Source: Paramecium tetraurelia (lineage: Eukaryota; Ciliophora; Oligohymenophorea; Peniculida; Parameciidae). Taken from it: a stretch of 64,000 bases of DNA. Made by a program: the position numbers and the translations under genes. Below, piece after piece: positions 48,825 to 62,894 of this stretch (within the stretch, counting starts at the first letter, position 1; each line of letters opens with the position of its first letter). The notes under the pieces are model-generated. The model did not search any database, had not been told where the DNA came from, and saw nothing but the letters and a program-made list of their open reading frames with translations. The stretch covers positions 1 through 64,000 of the forward strand of contig NW_001798968.1 of the NCBI RefSeq assembly GCF_000165425.1. The letters run 5' to 3'.

Positions 48825-50774
48825 ATGTTTGAAGAACAAGTTGCTAATGAAATTCAAGAAGCAGACAAACAGCATGTCCGAGTCTCATTCCCACAACGAT
48901 CATGGCTGTCCATAATTTAGGACAAGATTGTGTAGTAAAGCCAAGTTATCAAAATTATTACTCATATTTTAGATGAGTCAGTCAGAAATGAACGAAAAAC
49001 ATGAGACTCGATTGGGTGTGACACCAAGTCTCTCCGATAGAGAAACTTTGTGCAGAAAATAAATTGGATAATCTGCCTGTTTTAGAGAGGATTTAGGAAA
49101 ATCCAGGATAAGTGATTTAGATACACCCACTACTCGATACAGGGTATTAATTGTTAGCTACTGCCATAGACTTAACCACATGAGGTTCATTTTAGGATTA
49201 GAGTGTTTATTAAGTATTTGTTCTTGAGGGTAGTATTTACTGTTATAGGTCCATTAATTTTGGGTTACAGTTTAATTAGGAGAGATTGGCTGAGTTTTAT
49301 GAGCAACTTCAGAATGATTGGTAATTGGGGCGAAGTTTGGTATAACTATTTCCGATGGATATCAAACTACATCCTAGTTTTTACGATCCTCTATGATACC
49401 ACTGATGAAGAAAAGAAAATCATGCATTACGAAATCGCATTCTTCATTATTGTGTACATCACTGAAAATGTGACATATGCTATTAAATTTGCTTTTTTCC
49501 ACCCCTCCAAATTGGTGTTGATAGAAAACTTCGATATTTGTGTAGTTGGTGACTCATGTGAGTAGAGCATCAACCCTTATCATTGGGCATAGTAACACCA
49601 ATCTACAATCAGCAAAGAATTGGAGCAATCCTTAAAGCGATCCCAAGTGGAAAATTCTATATTCCAATTGTACTTCATGGTTGCACCGAATTCAGAGAGA
49701 TTGAAAAGAATCTAAGTGCCAGAATAAGATTTAAAACATAAAATTTAGATTGAAGAAACAGCTGCCGATGGCTTTTTGATGGCTAATGAGATAATCAATG
49801 AATTCAATAAGAGAAACAGTTATAAAACTGCAATACAACTCGCAATCTTACTGGGAGTCATACGAGTAGGGTTGTACATCTTGATCATGGAACTCTGTGA
49901 AGAATCCGTTAAGAGCACTAGCGTCGTTGTCTAACTTTCTCTTTTTCAGTTCATGTACTTCAGCACGATCCTCACGTTGATGATCCTGACTTACAGAGAT
50001 CTAAGGAGAAAGGTTTTCTCAATGACACAACTATCGCATCTGATATCAGCAGAAAAAGTTGAAGTCTACCAGGAATCCAAGATCTTTCCAACCATCAATT
50101 TGTTATGCACTGTTTCCATATACTCCTGGGTTAATCTGAGGATGATCCTCCTTGATTATGGGTTGCAATACACAAGAAGACAAACATTCATATTGTCATT
50201 CATCATGATTATCAATACCATTTTGATGGGTGTGATGACTCTTCTCTTTTATTTGGAACTCGCCTCTATGAATACCATACTCCAACAGACTATGGACTTC
50301 GCAATTATTGCTACCTTCTCTATTGGCTTAGTCTTATAGGGAGCGAGGATTAATGCTCATTGGTCTATTCATAGGGGATTACTGAGAAAGAATCTCTTTC
50401 TTATTCAATAATTGGCCTATCAAATGTTCAGGCCTTTGGATTACAGCTTTAAAGCAGAAGACCCTGTGTTTCATGTATTTATTATTTCAATTAACTCTAG
50501 GCTCTATCAAGAATGCTGGATACTACCTATTCAGATGTCATTATTAGAGAAGACTCGCTGCTTAATTACTCAACTTTTTGCATCAGTTCGATTCAATATG
50601 TGGTATATCATTTATTTAATTCAGTTTGATAATTTGGGACATTAAGAAAAGTCTTAGCCCTACACTGTAATGGGTATAGCTATGACATATTAACTATTGT
50701 TATAAGTTTGTGTGAGTGCATTGGGATTGATTGCAACTTCAGGATTGAATTTCATACTGTAGGTTACTAAATGA
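48825..50774 (+). CDS. Polytopic membrane protein, 614 aa
   Basis: ATG 48825, introns of 28 nt (GTTATCAAAA), 26 nt (GTATTAATTG), 26 nt (GTATTTATTA) and 25 nt (GTGGTATATC), TGA 50772-50774; 615 codons exactly. A soluble ~100-residue N-terminus is followed by hydrophobic segments at VVFTVIGPLILGYSLI, the YILVFTILYD region, IAFFIIVYITENVTYAI, LAILLGVIRVGLYILIM-type helix, MYFSTILTLMILTY, ILSFIMIINTILMGVMTLLF, FAIIATFSIGLVL and a C-terminal VCVSALGLIATSGLNFIL. The layout of 8-10 TM helices with short loops and a Trp-rich FxxW region is compatible with an XK-like or transporter-type protein, but I cannot name the family. Confidence 0.72.
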
Positions 50775-51288
50775 TTACAATTATATTATAATAATCATAC
50801 TAAATAAATATCAAAGAGATTTTGACATATTACTCAAAGGTTACAAATTTATGCATTTCTCTATTTTTTGTTATTGTGTATTCATATCCTTAAATGTAGG
50901 CTATAAAATATGTTAGATGATAGCTACAGACATACTAATGAGGATTATTGTTTCGTATTAAGATGCTATAAAGCAAATTTATTAGTTCAAATTAATTTGA
51001 TATATTTCCTTTTTTGTTCCATTTTTACATGTAGTCTTCTATCATACTCTTATCTATGAGATGGTAAATACAGACATTTTTTATTAATTAAAGACCAAAT
51101 ATAATAAATAGAGTATCATTAAAATAGACTCCAAAGTAGTATAACCATAAGTTCACTAGGTGAAATTACAAATTCTATCTTTTCCACTTATATTAAGATT
51201 AAAAAATAACTATTTTTGAAACTAGTCTAGATTATATTTATTATTACACTTCTAATTGGTTACATTGTTTACATAAAGAATATAGAGA
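50775..51288. other. Intergenic, AT-rich
   Basis: About 500 bases after the membrane-protein gene with no recognisable feature. Confidence 0.5.
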
Positions 51289-51589
51289 ATGAAGGATTTT
51301 CAAATTCATTCCCTCCTACCATTCCTCAAATTTCTGAACATGTATATTTACAACCCTCGAAATTAAAATAGGAATGAAGTATTCCTTTCGAAGATTGAAT
51401 TCTAACAATTGTCATATTGGAATTTGTTGGAGAATAAAAAAGTATGAATAGAGGCTACTTATCGACAAGAATCTAGGTGTGGATGATAAGGAAGGAAGTG
51501 GAATTCTGAGTATTTTGGGAAGAATAAATAAAATTAATTAATTACACGTTAAAGAATTTCTAGAAGAATTCTCTTTGTATATAAATTGA
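51289..51589 (+). CDS. Possible small protein, 90 aa
   Basis: From ATG 51289, removing a 28-nt intron (from GTATGAATAG), the frame gives MKDFQIHSLLPFLKFLNMYI ... NLGVDDKEGSGILSILGRIN ... LHVKEFLEEFSLYIN and stops at 51587-51589, 29 bases before BiP. The second exon looks coding. The first exon is less sure, because another frame over the same bases (NEGFSNSFPPTIPQISEHVY) is equally protein-like. Family unknown. Confidence 0.35.
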
Positions 51590-51618
51590 GTATACACATC
51601 ATTTGGAATTAATTTATT

Positions 51619-53648
<2,030 letters not shown>

Positions 53649-53674
53649 TTTAATGTGTGCAATATTTTATTTTA

Positions 53675-54592
53675 ATGAAAGTTGTATTTCAGATTTGCAT
53701 AATTTCCTTACTATTGACTACCTGCGATGCATTCAATATTCATCAATATGCTGCCATGCTACCTGGTCTCAAACTACCTCCCAACACCAAAACCAGAGTA
53801 TTGGTCATTGACACCTTCGAAGACTTCTTATGGGCCAATGTCTATGTAGGGTACGATCAACAATATTTCAAATTAGACTTTTCTACTACTTTTCATACTT
53901 AGCAACTGGAGCTGCTCTGGAATTCACTAATCCCATACCAAAATCTGCCTTCAGACTAAAAAACATGAAACTTGAAATCAGTAGAGGTGTCTCAGCCTTA
54001 TTCTGGGTTCTGCTCTCTGCCACCATATTCATGTGGAAGGTTGAACCACTTACACCATATTATGGCTATTATGAAACACATGATTTCGGATTGAAGGAAT
54101 GGCTCATTGGACTCTTAGTGTATCTCTAACTTCTATTCATTAGATATTCCATTGGATTCGATTTCTACTTCTACGTCACCCATATCATCCTCCATCAACC
54201 ATTCTTTTGGAAATACATCCACAAGCAACACCACGAATTCATCGAACCTACAGCGTTTGCATAAGATGCAGTCCACCCAATCGAAGCCATCGTACAAGGC
54301 CCCTTAGGACATTTCTTCCCATGTCTCTTCTACCCAATCCCTCCAGTTTGGCATCAGTATCTCAAATTATTCTACAATTAGCTTTTTTGGCTTCTTGACT
54401 GCTGTCTATGCCCAAGCTGCTCACGATGGAAGATGGGATCCATTCGGACATATCAATCACCATTTCTATGTCACCTGCAACTATGGAATTTGGGGAGTTT
54501 GTGATAGAATATTTTAAACCAACCATTCCTCATCAAGATTCCCTGTTAGATACGTTCCAAGTTGGGAGAAAGACGCAAAGAAAGTCAAATGA
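53675..54592 (+). CDS. Fatty-acid hydroxylase superfamily enzyme (sterol desaturase-like)
   Basis: ATG 53675 starts a hydrophobic segment ([20 protein letters not shown]). The C-terminal two thirds contain the three histidine boxes of the ERG3/ERG25/SUR2 di-iron family: HIILH, HKQHH and HINHH, in [40 protein letters not shown] and [17 protein letters not shown], with TM segments between. A 25-nt intron (GTATCTCAAA) separates boxes 2 and 3. Such enzymes hydroxylate or desaturate sterols, sphingoid bases or alkylglycerols in the ER. The N-terminal frame and the [15 protein letters not shown] frame are offset by one missing base somewhere at 53855-53885 and no intron resolves it; an alternative start at 53829 (MGQCLC) would avoid the break but shorten the protein. 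Confidence 0.85.
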
Positions 54593-55680
54593 TCACCTTA
54601 AATAATTCACGAATAAATCAACATTCAACAAATCCCATTCACATTAATAAAATTCTATTATTCTGATCTGTTATTCCTATTAATTCTTTAAGTGTCAACA
54701 ACCTCATTCAAAATATAGTAATTATCAAATGTTAAATTACCTATGGAAACGATTTAAGTGGCCAACTTGAATATTTGGAGGTGATCTAGAAGATTTTCAA
54801 AATCTCAACATTCTTATTTAAATTGAAGGTTTTTAACGAAAAATCATTTAATTTGATGATTTATTAGTTAATTCAAACATGTATAATTCTCAATTCTTAG
54901 ATTTAAAAACTCTTAGTAAAACTAATTTTCAAATTATCAGTGCACTTTCTGTATAACATGATTATATAAGCAAAACATTAGTGTAGAATAATTTAATAGT
55001 CTCTTATTACCTAAGTAACCTTTCATTTATTTTTTATTATGTCAAACATTTCATACAAATTATTTATAATTATAAACAGTCAGTTCCTATTTATATTCTA
55101 AAGTCTTATTTTTTCTTCAAATGATTGCGATCTTATCTATAATCTTAAATCTTTTGCTTATTTCAAAGTTTTTTTTTTATTAAAGTTATCTAAATAAAAC
55201 TATTATTATAACATATTTTGAGAAATATTGATGTGCCTCCTTATCAATTCAATTTTCATAAGCAGAACCTTTTGAAAACAACATTGTAAAAGTTCAAAAT
55301 AGAATTCCGCTTTTGAAAATAACCTCATGTTTTAATAATTTATCATTTTCATTGTCATGCCCCATCTAAGTTTATGCTTGGCTCATTGATAAATTATAAC
55401 TCTTCTTATAGGCATTTAGGATACTTAAATTTAATCTACTTCTACCTTTATTAGCATTTTTACTATAAATTGGAATTATACAAATTACTAGAATACAATA
55501 GTTTATAATAAATATTAATCAAATTTATATGCAATTAGATTCTTGTAAATTAAATTAAATTACATTTTATATGAAAAAGATATTAGGAACTTTCTGAAAC
55601 ACTAGATTCAATGAAAATTACTACTAGACAATTACTATTTTAGTATAAGAGATAAGTTAATATTAAATTAATTTTAATTA
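54593..55680. other. AT-rich intergenic with weak relic at 55140-55430
   Basis: Minus-strand traces at 55140-55430 (YNLSMSQAQTQMGHDNENDK, LLKHEVIFKSG) are protein-like but interrupted by TGA codons; no complete gene. Otherwise nothing recognised. Confidence 0.35.
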
Positions 55681-55944
55681 TCATTGTTATCCTTATTTAA
55701 CTAAATCATCGATAGATTTTATTGTTATTTATCTTTTTCTTATTGTTGATTATTCTACCTAATTGTTGCAGGCTTACTGATTTAGATAATTAACATTTTG
55801 ATAAGGCGATTTGGGATTTATCCTTTAAACTTCTTATATTTTTATGATAGATTATCCTCTAATTCTACTACTATTAACGTTGGTATTGTTATTTTGACTT
55901 GGCGGAGGCTTATTTACTTAAAAATACATTTATGGTGATCTCAT
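55681..55944 (-). CDS. Asn/Gln/Ser-rich small ORF or C-terminal exon of B-box gene
   Basis: Eighty-eight codons from ATG 55944 to TGA 55681-55683: MRSPQMYFQVNKPPPSQNNN, NTNVNSSRIRGQSIIKIQEV, ... TIRKRQITIKSIDDLVKQGQ. Composition and TAA/TAG glutamines are clearly coding. It lies 60 bases downstream of the B-box gene stop on the same strand, so it may be the tail of that protein joined through introns I could not place in frame, rather than a separate gene. Confidence 0.5.
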
Positions 55945-56003
55945 TTAGTTATTCTTAGTAATTCAAAAAACATACTCACTCAAAATTCATTTTGACTCTA
56001 AAA

Positions 56004-57524
56004 TCAACAATAATATTTAAGGAAAATAATCACTTTTTCTGTAGGGAAAACTTATTCACCTGCTGATATGATATTTTCAATTATAATATCAGTTTTACTA
56101 ATCTAATCTTAAATTAATTTAAAATCATTATCAAATGATTTAAAATACTCTCTTTCATAACCTATAAAAAAAGAAATATTCAACTTTTCCTTTATATTTC
56201 GGGTTAATTCATTAATCTTTTACTATATAGTTTTCTAGTTGTCTTATAGTAAATATAATTAATTGTGCATATTAGAATATTTGGAAATAACTTGTTAGTT
56301 TTGATTAAGTTAACTTTACAACTTATTAATTTATTCGTTATTAGAATTAAGTTCTAGTTTTAAATTATTGTACTCTTATTCAATTTTCTAATCAATTTAT
56401 GCAGAGAAAGTAAGTATTTCTCTAGACTCCTTTTAAAGGTCAATTGACATTTTTTAAGAAAAGCTTTTATATTAGAATTAGTATTCCTACTTGATTCCTT
56501 CTATAGTTTTGCTAAGCAAACTAACATTAATATTATTTTCGATGAATATAAAATTATTTAGCTTATTTAAATAATCTATTGATTGTTCCTTTATTTTTGA
56601 CATGTTGTTTTTAATCTTCTCATATTTATTCATTTTCTCCTTTAATTGCTACTAAATCAACTCATAATTTTTATTAAATTCCTTTTGCATAAATTGTTTG
56701 ATCTTTTCCTATTCCTAAGTTATTAATAAAGTCTTCTCATCTTAATCTTACTTGATAGCCTTATACTTCTTCGCAAAGCTCTTGAAATCATGTTCTTTAT
56801 GAGCATCTTTAAGGCATGTTTCACAATAAAAAGGGAAAGTCGAATTTTGAGTGAGACAATCCTTGTGTGTACAAAGATATTTCTATGGTTTAGAGTGAGC
56901 AACACATATTTTATACTAATTTGCAGCTTTTTCGTTTGCTTTTGGAATAGTAGTTTAAGGTAGATTGAAAAAGATATCAGATAAGTCAGATATAGAAAAT
57001 TTTAAGTCCTTTATAAAGTTGATCCTTGCTTCGATGTCTTTAATTTGAAGTTGTCTTTCGATCTCTTATTGCTAGCTTTCATTCTAATATTGAACTTCAT
57101 ATTATTCTGCTTTATTTAAACAATTATTTAATATTAAATCAAGATTTTATAGATTCAATACTGATTGTAACTCTTTGATTTTTATATTTAGTTTCTAATT
57201 TTCCTTCTCTATTAATCCATTTATTGATTTTTTCTATTAATCGTTCCATTTCAAATATATTACCTTTTGACTCTCTAGAAAATCTTAAAGTTTATTCTAT
57301 TCCTGAGTATTTTTCTATATAATCAATTCAATGAACCGAATTTGTTTATTACAGTTCATTTTTGCTATTGAGTGAACCTCCTCAATATTGTAAGGTGTAT
57401 GTTCTCTATGTTATTACCAATGACATTAGTAACAAAACATTTTATTACCTGTAATTTTTACACATTTTGGTAGCAAACAACTAAATTCTGCATTGCGTAT
57501 TTAGCAAATTTCACATCTATTCAT
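56004..57524 (-). CDS. B-box zinc-finger coiled-coil protein, 506 aa
   Basis: ATG 57524, continuous frame of 507 codons to TGA 56004-56006. Starts MNRCEICQIRNAEFSCLL, then CVKITGNKMFCYQCHWQQHR: a Cys/His-rich B-box-type zinc finger. A coiled coil follows (FIELIIQKNTQEQNKLQDFL ... EIERQLQIKDIEARI). A second B-box lies mid-protein: CVAHSKPQKYLCTHKDCLTQ ... FYCETCLKDAHKEHDFKSF. The rest is a long coiled coil (QEKIKQFMQKEFNKNYELIQ, EYNNLKLELNSNNEQI). Double B-box plus coiled coil is a TRIM-like layout without the RING. Such genes are abundant in Paramecium. An alternative 36-nt intron at 56000-56036 would change only the last residues (EKSQNEF). Confidence 0.82.
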
Positions 57525-58946
57525 TTATGATCAAATTTTATGAATATATTAATATATCATTTTATAGAATTATAAAAATACAAAACGAAAACTATTGTTT
57601 TTATTACACAATTTAAAAATATAGATTATTAGTATCATTAAGGAAAAGATGAGAGAATTAAGGTTATGTAAAATTGATTGATAAATATCTCAAATTAATA
57701 AAATAATAATCATTAATTTTGCAAAAATATGAATCTATCAAAGCTCAAATAAATAATATGAATCTTTAATCCTTCTACTAATTAGATTTACCTCTAAAGC
57801 ATATAAATATGTATTACAAAATTATTTTCAGACTTTATAATTTATTTAAAATGATTTGTAAATGAAAACAATACTATTAACTCAAAAATAAAAAATCATT
57901 TCTCATTATTTAATATGCAGATAAGCGTATATTGATTCCAATTTAATTGAGTTCCCAAATTGATAATATACATCCAAATTCATTCTAATAGATTGCAATA
58001 ACCATTATTTCATATATACTAAATAGATTTTGCAGTATAAAGTTTTTATTTTTAATGATTTATTTTTAAGGTGACAATTTTCAAAAAATAATTATAAAGG
58101 AATATTTTTCAGGGAAAATTTATGGTACAATATATAAAGAATATAAAGAACAGTTAAGTAATTATATATAAAATCTAATAATATTCTATAATTTTACAGA
58201 TAAAAAAGAAGTATTCTTTCTCAACAGTTATTTGTTATTTTAAAATCCGAATTGCTTCAAAAAATAAATTTGATGGTAATTTTATATTTTTATGCAAACT
58301 ATAAATTCAATATTCACATTAGGTTCTTAATTTTCTTTTTGGGAATCCAGTTTATAAAGACAACAAATAAATTTAAAAACTGGTTCCAAATAGTCCATTT
58401 ATGGGCCTAACTCTTTTCAGTAGTCTCTGCAGACAGAGACTAAGATTATTGGATTTGTGGTTGGTGCATAAAAAAGCTTCTTGGGAAGTTGTGTTACAAT
58501 TTGCCAACCTCTTACAAGAATTAATATAAATTTTAATATTAAAAATTTATGAAAGAAAAATAAATAAGAACTCAAATTTTAATGTTAAGTTGTGATATAT
58601 ATATAGAATAGCTTTGATATTGATATTGCTAAATTTCATTTCAAAATTTATCAGATAAACCTTAAGTGATGTTTGATAGTATTTTATATTTCTTTGAAGA
58701 TAATATAGAACTATTTAACATTTTAGTATTACTTGAGGTATTGTTAAAATGAAGAGAAAACATTTGAAATATTCTAATTCATTTCTTGAAATTCAATAAT
58801 GATGCTTCTATATATCATATTGTTTCTCTTACTTCTTTTTAATTTAGAACCCCTATAAATCTTTAAACTTAGAATTATTTCTTAAATAACCTTAAATTCA
58901 TATAATATTATGATTAGTAAAAAAATTGAAAGAAATAAATTAAAAT
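57525..58946. other. AT-rich intergenic, contains candidate structured RNA
   Basis: 1.4 kb with no open frame I trust. The only less AT-rich island is 58380-58510, listed separately. Confidence 0.45.
58380..58510. ncRNA. Candidate structured RNA, unidentified
   Basis: A locally GC-richer segment in an AT-rich gap holds a perfect 9-bp hairpin (TAGTCTCTG, loop CAGA, CAGAGACTA; 58421-58442) and a second small stem (CTTC-TTGG-GAAG). I compared the sequence in memory with U1-U6, U3, SRP and telomerase RNA signatures and found no match. Strand is unknown; it may also be a terminator or chance structure. Confidence 0.2.
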
Positions 58947-60116
58947 TCACACTAATTTAAGGGAAGTATGGATTGCTTAGAAGGCAGGACTTCTATCCAT
59001 TTTATTTTCATTTTATCTTTAAATGTTGTAATGAATCAATTACTAATCATTCGGCATTAACCTATTAGGTCTAATATTTAATGGGCCAAAAGATGTAACC
59101 ATGTCTTTTTCAGTTTCTTAATCCTCAGAATCTAATTGATAATCGATCATCATCATATGATAGGTATTTTCTATGTCATCCCTCTCTATCATTTAAGAAG
59201 GAGCTTCTTCATAGATTTCTTCTTGTTTAATTTCAAAGGGCGAGATATTATCATGGTCCTTTCTAGGAGTTTTACTCAAAGACGGAGGGATTTTTGGTTA
59301 TTTTGGTTATGTATACTGTTTTTTGGTTTCAACATTAGCACATATGCTGTCATTAGATTCTATTATATTTTTATGGTCTTGTAGATTTTTTTTAATTAAA
59401 CATGTTTTGAGTGGATGGACAGTCACGAGATGTGAAATGTTGATTGGTTCATTGAGAGTAACTTTTAAGACTTCAATGGGTGTTTTTTAGATGGATTCAG
59501 TTCTGTCAATGAACAATTATAGATTCTTATTATAGCTAGTCATAATTTCATTAAAAGGTTCATTTTGCATTTGTTTGAGAATTCCATCTAGATTGGATTC
59601 CACATCATTTTTCATGCTGATGGTCTCAGATTTTGAGATTTATAAGCAAGCTATGGAGTCATCATATAGTTTGGAAAGAGTTTTGAAGTTGGTGAATAAT
59701 TGCTGGAGCAATCGCATTTTTTCATCTTCTAAAATTTGGCTTATTTGGATGTGGAATTTTTCAAGGTTGTCTCTTTATTGATCGTAATATTTCTGAATGT
59801 CTTCTCGTTTGGCAATTAAGGCATTCATGAGTTTGTCGATTTAAGGTAATGAATTATTGACTGAGATAATAAATTTAAGGATTTGGTCTCTTCTATATTC
59901 ATCCTCTAATCCTGGGATTTCTTCGACCTTCCTTCCCTTTCCAACCATACTGACTGCACATTTGGAACACAATTACAATGAAAAGTCGTTTACAATACGA
60001 TATTTGGCTTTCTTATTTTAATGATTAATGCATGAATTCAGTTTATGATTTTAAAATGTGTTTTGATCATTTAATTTAATTTTAGAGGGAGTAAGTCTTT
60101 GTCTGGCAGTGGACAT
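58947..60116 (-). CDS. Coiled-coil protein with N-terminal Cys/His patch, 389 aa
   Basis: Intronless, 390 codons from ATG 60116 to TGA 58947-58949. MSTARQRLTPSKIKLNDQNT leads into HKLNSCINHQNKKAKYRIV and FSLQLCSKCAVSMVGKG, a half B-box-like C/H set (CxxH...CxxC). A helical region follows (EIPGLEDEYRRDQILKFIIS; RREDIQKYYDQQRDNLEKF-like; LLQQLFTNFKTLSKLYDD). The C-terminal third is disordered and acidic (DDIENTYHMMMIDYQLDSED). Related in style to the B-box gene on its left on the same strand, but with only one finger. Function unknown. Confidence 0.75.
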
Positions 60117-60166
60117 AGGTTGAGAGGTAAATTTGAATTTTAAATTATTAAAGGAAGTAAAAATAT

Positions 60167-60400
60167 TCAATATTCATTAAATTTCTCATAGAGCACACGC
60201 TCATATTCCTTGCTAATGAGAGGGTCAGGACAGAATCGACTTTTGGTTTTGTCAGCTTTTTTGAGATTATACCTGTTATTAATTGTAGAGAATGGAGTAC
60301 CTGAATTTATAGGAATATGTAAGCATGGTTTAATTGGGTATGGGTTGGAACTCTGTGGATTCAATTTATTTTTCTAATTGTTATCGATGAATGACGGCAT
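60167..60400 (-). CDS. Small Pro/Asn-rich protein, 77 aa
   Basis: Intronless frame from ATG 60400 to TGA 60167-60169: MPSFIDNNQKNKLNPQSSNP, then PINSGTPFSTINNRYNLKKA and PLISKEYERVLYEKFNEY. One TAG glutamine. Compact, no TM segment. It lies 51 bases upstream of the start of the next minus-strand gene and diverges from the cystathionine lyase gene 87 bases away. Probably real by codon use; family unknown. Confidence 0.55.
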
Positions 60401-60486
60401 ATTTATCAATATTCATTGTAATTAAAAATATTGCTATTTAATATTGGACTTTAGAAAGAAATTGACAAAATAAAATTAAGTTCAAT

Positions 60487-61738
60487 ATGATACCATAAGT
60501 GCAAGAATCCGATTATCTTTACAGTACTCCAAAGTCATTCTCAACCAGAGCAATCCATACAGGATAACATGCTGAGCAAATTCACGGCAGTGTTAATGTT
60601 CCCATTCACTTGAGCACCACATATAAATAAAAGGCACCCGGTTAACCTTATTCTTCTTTCGATTACACAAGATGTGGTAATCCAACCAGAGCTGCATTGG
60701 AAGAGTGCATAGCAGATCTTGAACATAGCAACCATTGCATCACATTCTCATCTGGATGTGCAGCAATGTCTTGCATCATCAATCTCTGTAAACATGGTGA
60801 ATAAATCATCTGTTGTGATGATGTCTATGGTGGTACTCAAAGATATATGAGAAACTTCACTGTAAAGAATCATGGAATCGAAGTTTTGTTTGTAGACATC
60901 ACAGATCCTGAAAATGTGGCCAAGGCAGTCAATGAAAAGACCAAATTGATCTGGATTGAAACTCCAACTAATCCAACCCTCAAAATCGTAGACATCGCTG
61001 CAGTTTGCAAAATTGCCAAAGAAAACAAGATATTAACTGTGGTTGATAACACATTTGCTACTCCATATCTCTAGACTCCAAGAGACTTGGGAGCTGACAT
61101 CACTGTATTATTTTTAATCCTATAAACAGGTTAACTCTGGAACCAAATACATGGGTGGACACTCTGATGTCGTCTTTGGATCTTTGACTTGCAATGACAA
61201 GGAATTGTATGACAGATTGTTCTTCTCTGCCAAATCATAAGGAGGATGTCCAAGTGTTTTTGATTGCTATCTCATTATGAGAAGTTTGAAGACCCTAGAG
61301 TTGAGAGTCAGGTAGGCTACAAAGAATGCTTATATCTTTGCTAAGTATTTGGAAGGCAATCCCTTGGTTGAGAAAGTTATTTACCCTGGATTGCCCTCTC
61401 ATCCATAACACGAATTGGTCAAAAAACAATAAAGAGGAGGTGGAGCCATGATCAGCTTTTATGTTAAGGGAGGATTTGAAGAAACTAGTAAATTATTGAA
61501 GGCCTTAAAAATATTTACACTCGCTGAATCCTTAGGAGGAGTTGAAAGTATATTAATATCTTTAACCACTTATCTAGGTTTAATTGAAGTACCATCAGTC
61601 ATGACTCATGGATCAGTACCTGCTGATGTCAGAAACTAATTGGGAATTACAGACAATTTGGTTAGAGTGTCAATTGGTATTGAAAATATTGAAGATTTGA
61701 TAAATGATATGGAAGACGCACTTAAAGCATCACATTGA
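60487..61738 (+). CDS. Cystathionine gamma-lyase-type PLP enzyme, 398 aa
   Basis: ATG 60487, introns of 25 nt (61105-61129) and 30 nt (near 61550, from GTATATTAAT), TGA 61736-61738; 399 codons. Cys/Met-metabolism PLP family signatures: FSTRAIHTGQHAEQIHGSVN, VPIHLSTTYKQ, YTRCGNPTRAALEECIADLE, TFSSGCAAM, the aromatic-stacking loop CDDVYGGTQRYM, IWIETPTNPTLKIVDI, VVDNTFATPYLQ, and the PLP lysine in SGTKYMGGHSDVVFGS (first intron just before it). The end has SLGGVESLIEVPSVMTHGSV after splicing. Cystathionine gamma-lyase splits cystathionine to cysteine, 2-oxobutyrate and ammonia and can release H2S; cystathionine beta-lyase or gamma-synthase cannot be excluded by sequence alone. Cytosolic, no targeting peptide. 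Confidence 0.92.
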
Positions 61739-62019
61739 ATATATATTAAGTAATGTCATATATACACAAGTATTAATTAGTCATTCTAGTATTCATAATT
61801 TTGCCCCATTTTTAATACTCTAACTAATTAATAATAACATTGTCTGTAATTAATACGAGTTGTTGTCTATTCAAATGGACATCAATATTACTTATTATTT
61901 TATTCAGATCCTTAATTGTCTTTCAAGTTCTCTTTCGATATCGGTGTTTCAAATTTGAAGCTCTCTCTGTCTTTCAACAATTTGATTATTATGCTATTAT
62001 TAAAATTCTTTATTAACAT
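61629..62019 (-). CDS. Possible small gene antisense to lyase 3' end
   Basis: From ATG 62019, removing a 25-nt intron (GTAATATTGA), the minus strand reads MLIKNFNNSIIIKLLKDRES, FKFETPISKENLKDNQGSEQ, then QQLVLITDNVIINQLEYQKW and remains open into the antisense of the lyase gene, stopping at 61629-61631. The first 70 residues look coding; the overlapping last 40 do not, so the true end is probably before 61738 through an unplaced intron. Confidence 0.35.
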
Positions 62020-62894
62020 ATATAACTTAAATATTTCTATATATATTTAAGATATGATTAATTTATAGTGTTATGCTATATTTCTCCAAATCCTTTACCT
62101 TGTAAATCTCTTGATATTAATTCATAAAAAACTCATTATAATTAAATTTTAAACACCAAATTTTAAATTCTATTGATATCAAAGTAAATAGTGAAGGAAA
62201 ATGTAAAATCAAATTTCTAGTAAATAATTAACCTTAGTTGAAGAATATTGAAACTGGTCTGAAAGTTCTTTGGGCTAATATTCTTTTCATAAAACTTAGA
62301 CACAATTTTCTATAATATAATTTAAATTAGAATTTATATTTTAATTTTTTAAATAATATGTTATTATTGATCTTTAATCTAATTCAGCATGCAAACTCTA
62401 ATTGTAAATAAAATACTTAGCAAATTTTCATGTATATTTATGTTTAAGAATTATGTTGGGATTGTGTTCAGCTTCTAACGAAAACTAATTCTATATAGAA
62501 AATAATTACACTGATGCGTAATTATGACACTAATATTAGCAACCTCATTAATTTTCAAATCCACTATAAACCTGTTTTTGATGGTGCACTAACACTGAAT
62601 TACAGTTGCATTACGTTAGCGATTCTAAAATTTGGTAGAGTTTTAATGTACAAAAAAAGAACAACTAATAATTAATTATATAAATACAATCAAAGTGCCT
62701 AGGTTCAGATAATTAATAATTTAAGATTATCACAGATTTAGTGTGTTATAGGAGATAAATAAAGGAGTGGAGATTTCAAATTATCTAATAATGATGATTA
62801 TGATATTATTGATGCTTATTTTCTTAATTAATTAGTTTACATGAATACTGGTAATTAAGATTATATATATATATATTTTAAATATAATTAATAT
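62020..62894. other. AT-rich intergenic
   Basis: No gene recognised. A modestly less AT-rich patch at 62450-62650 has no clear fold or reading frame. Confidence 0.45.
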
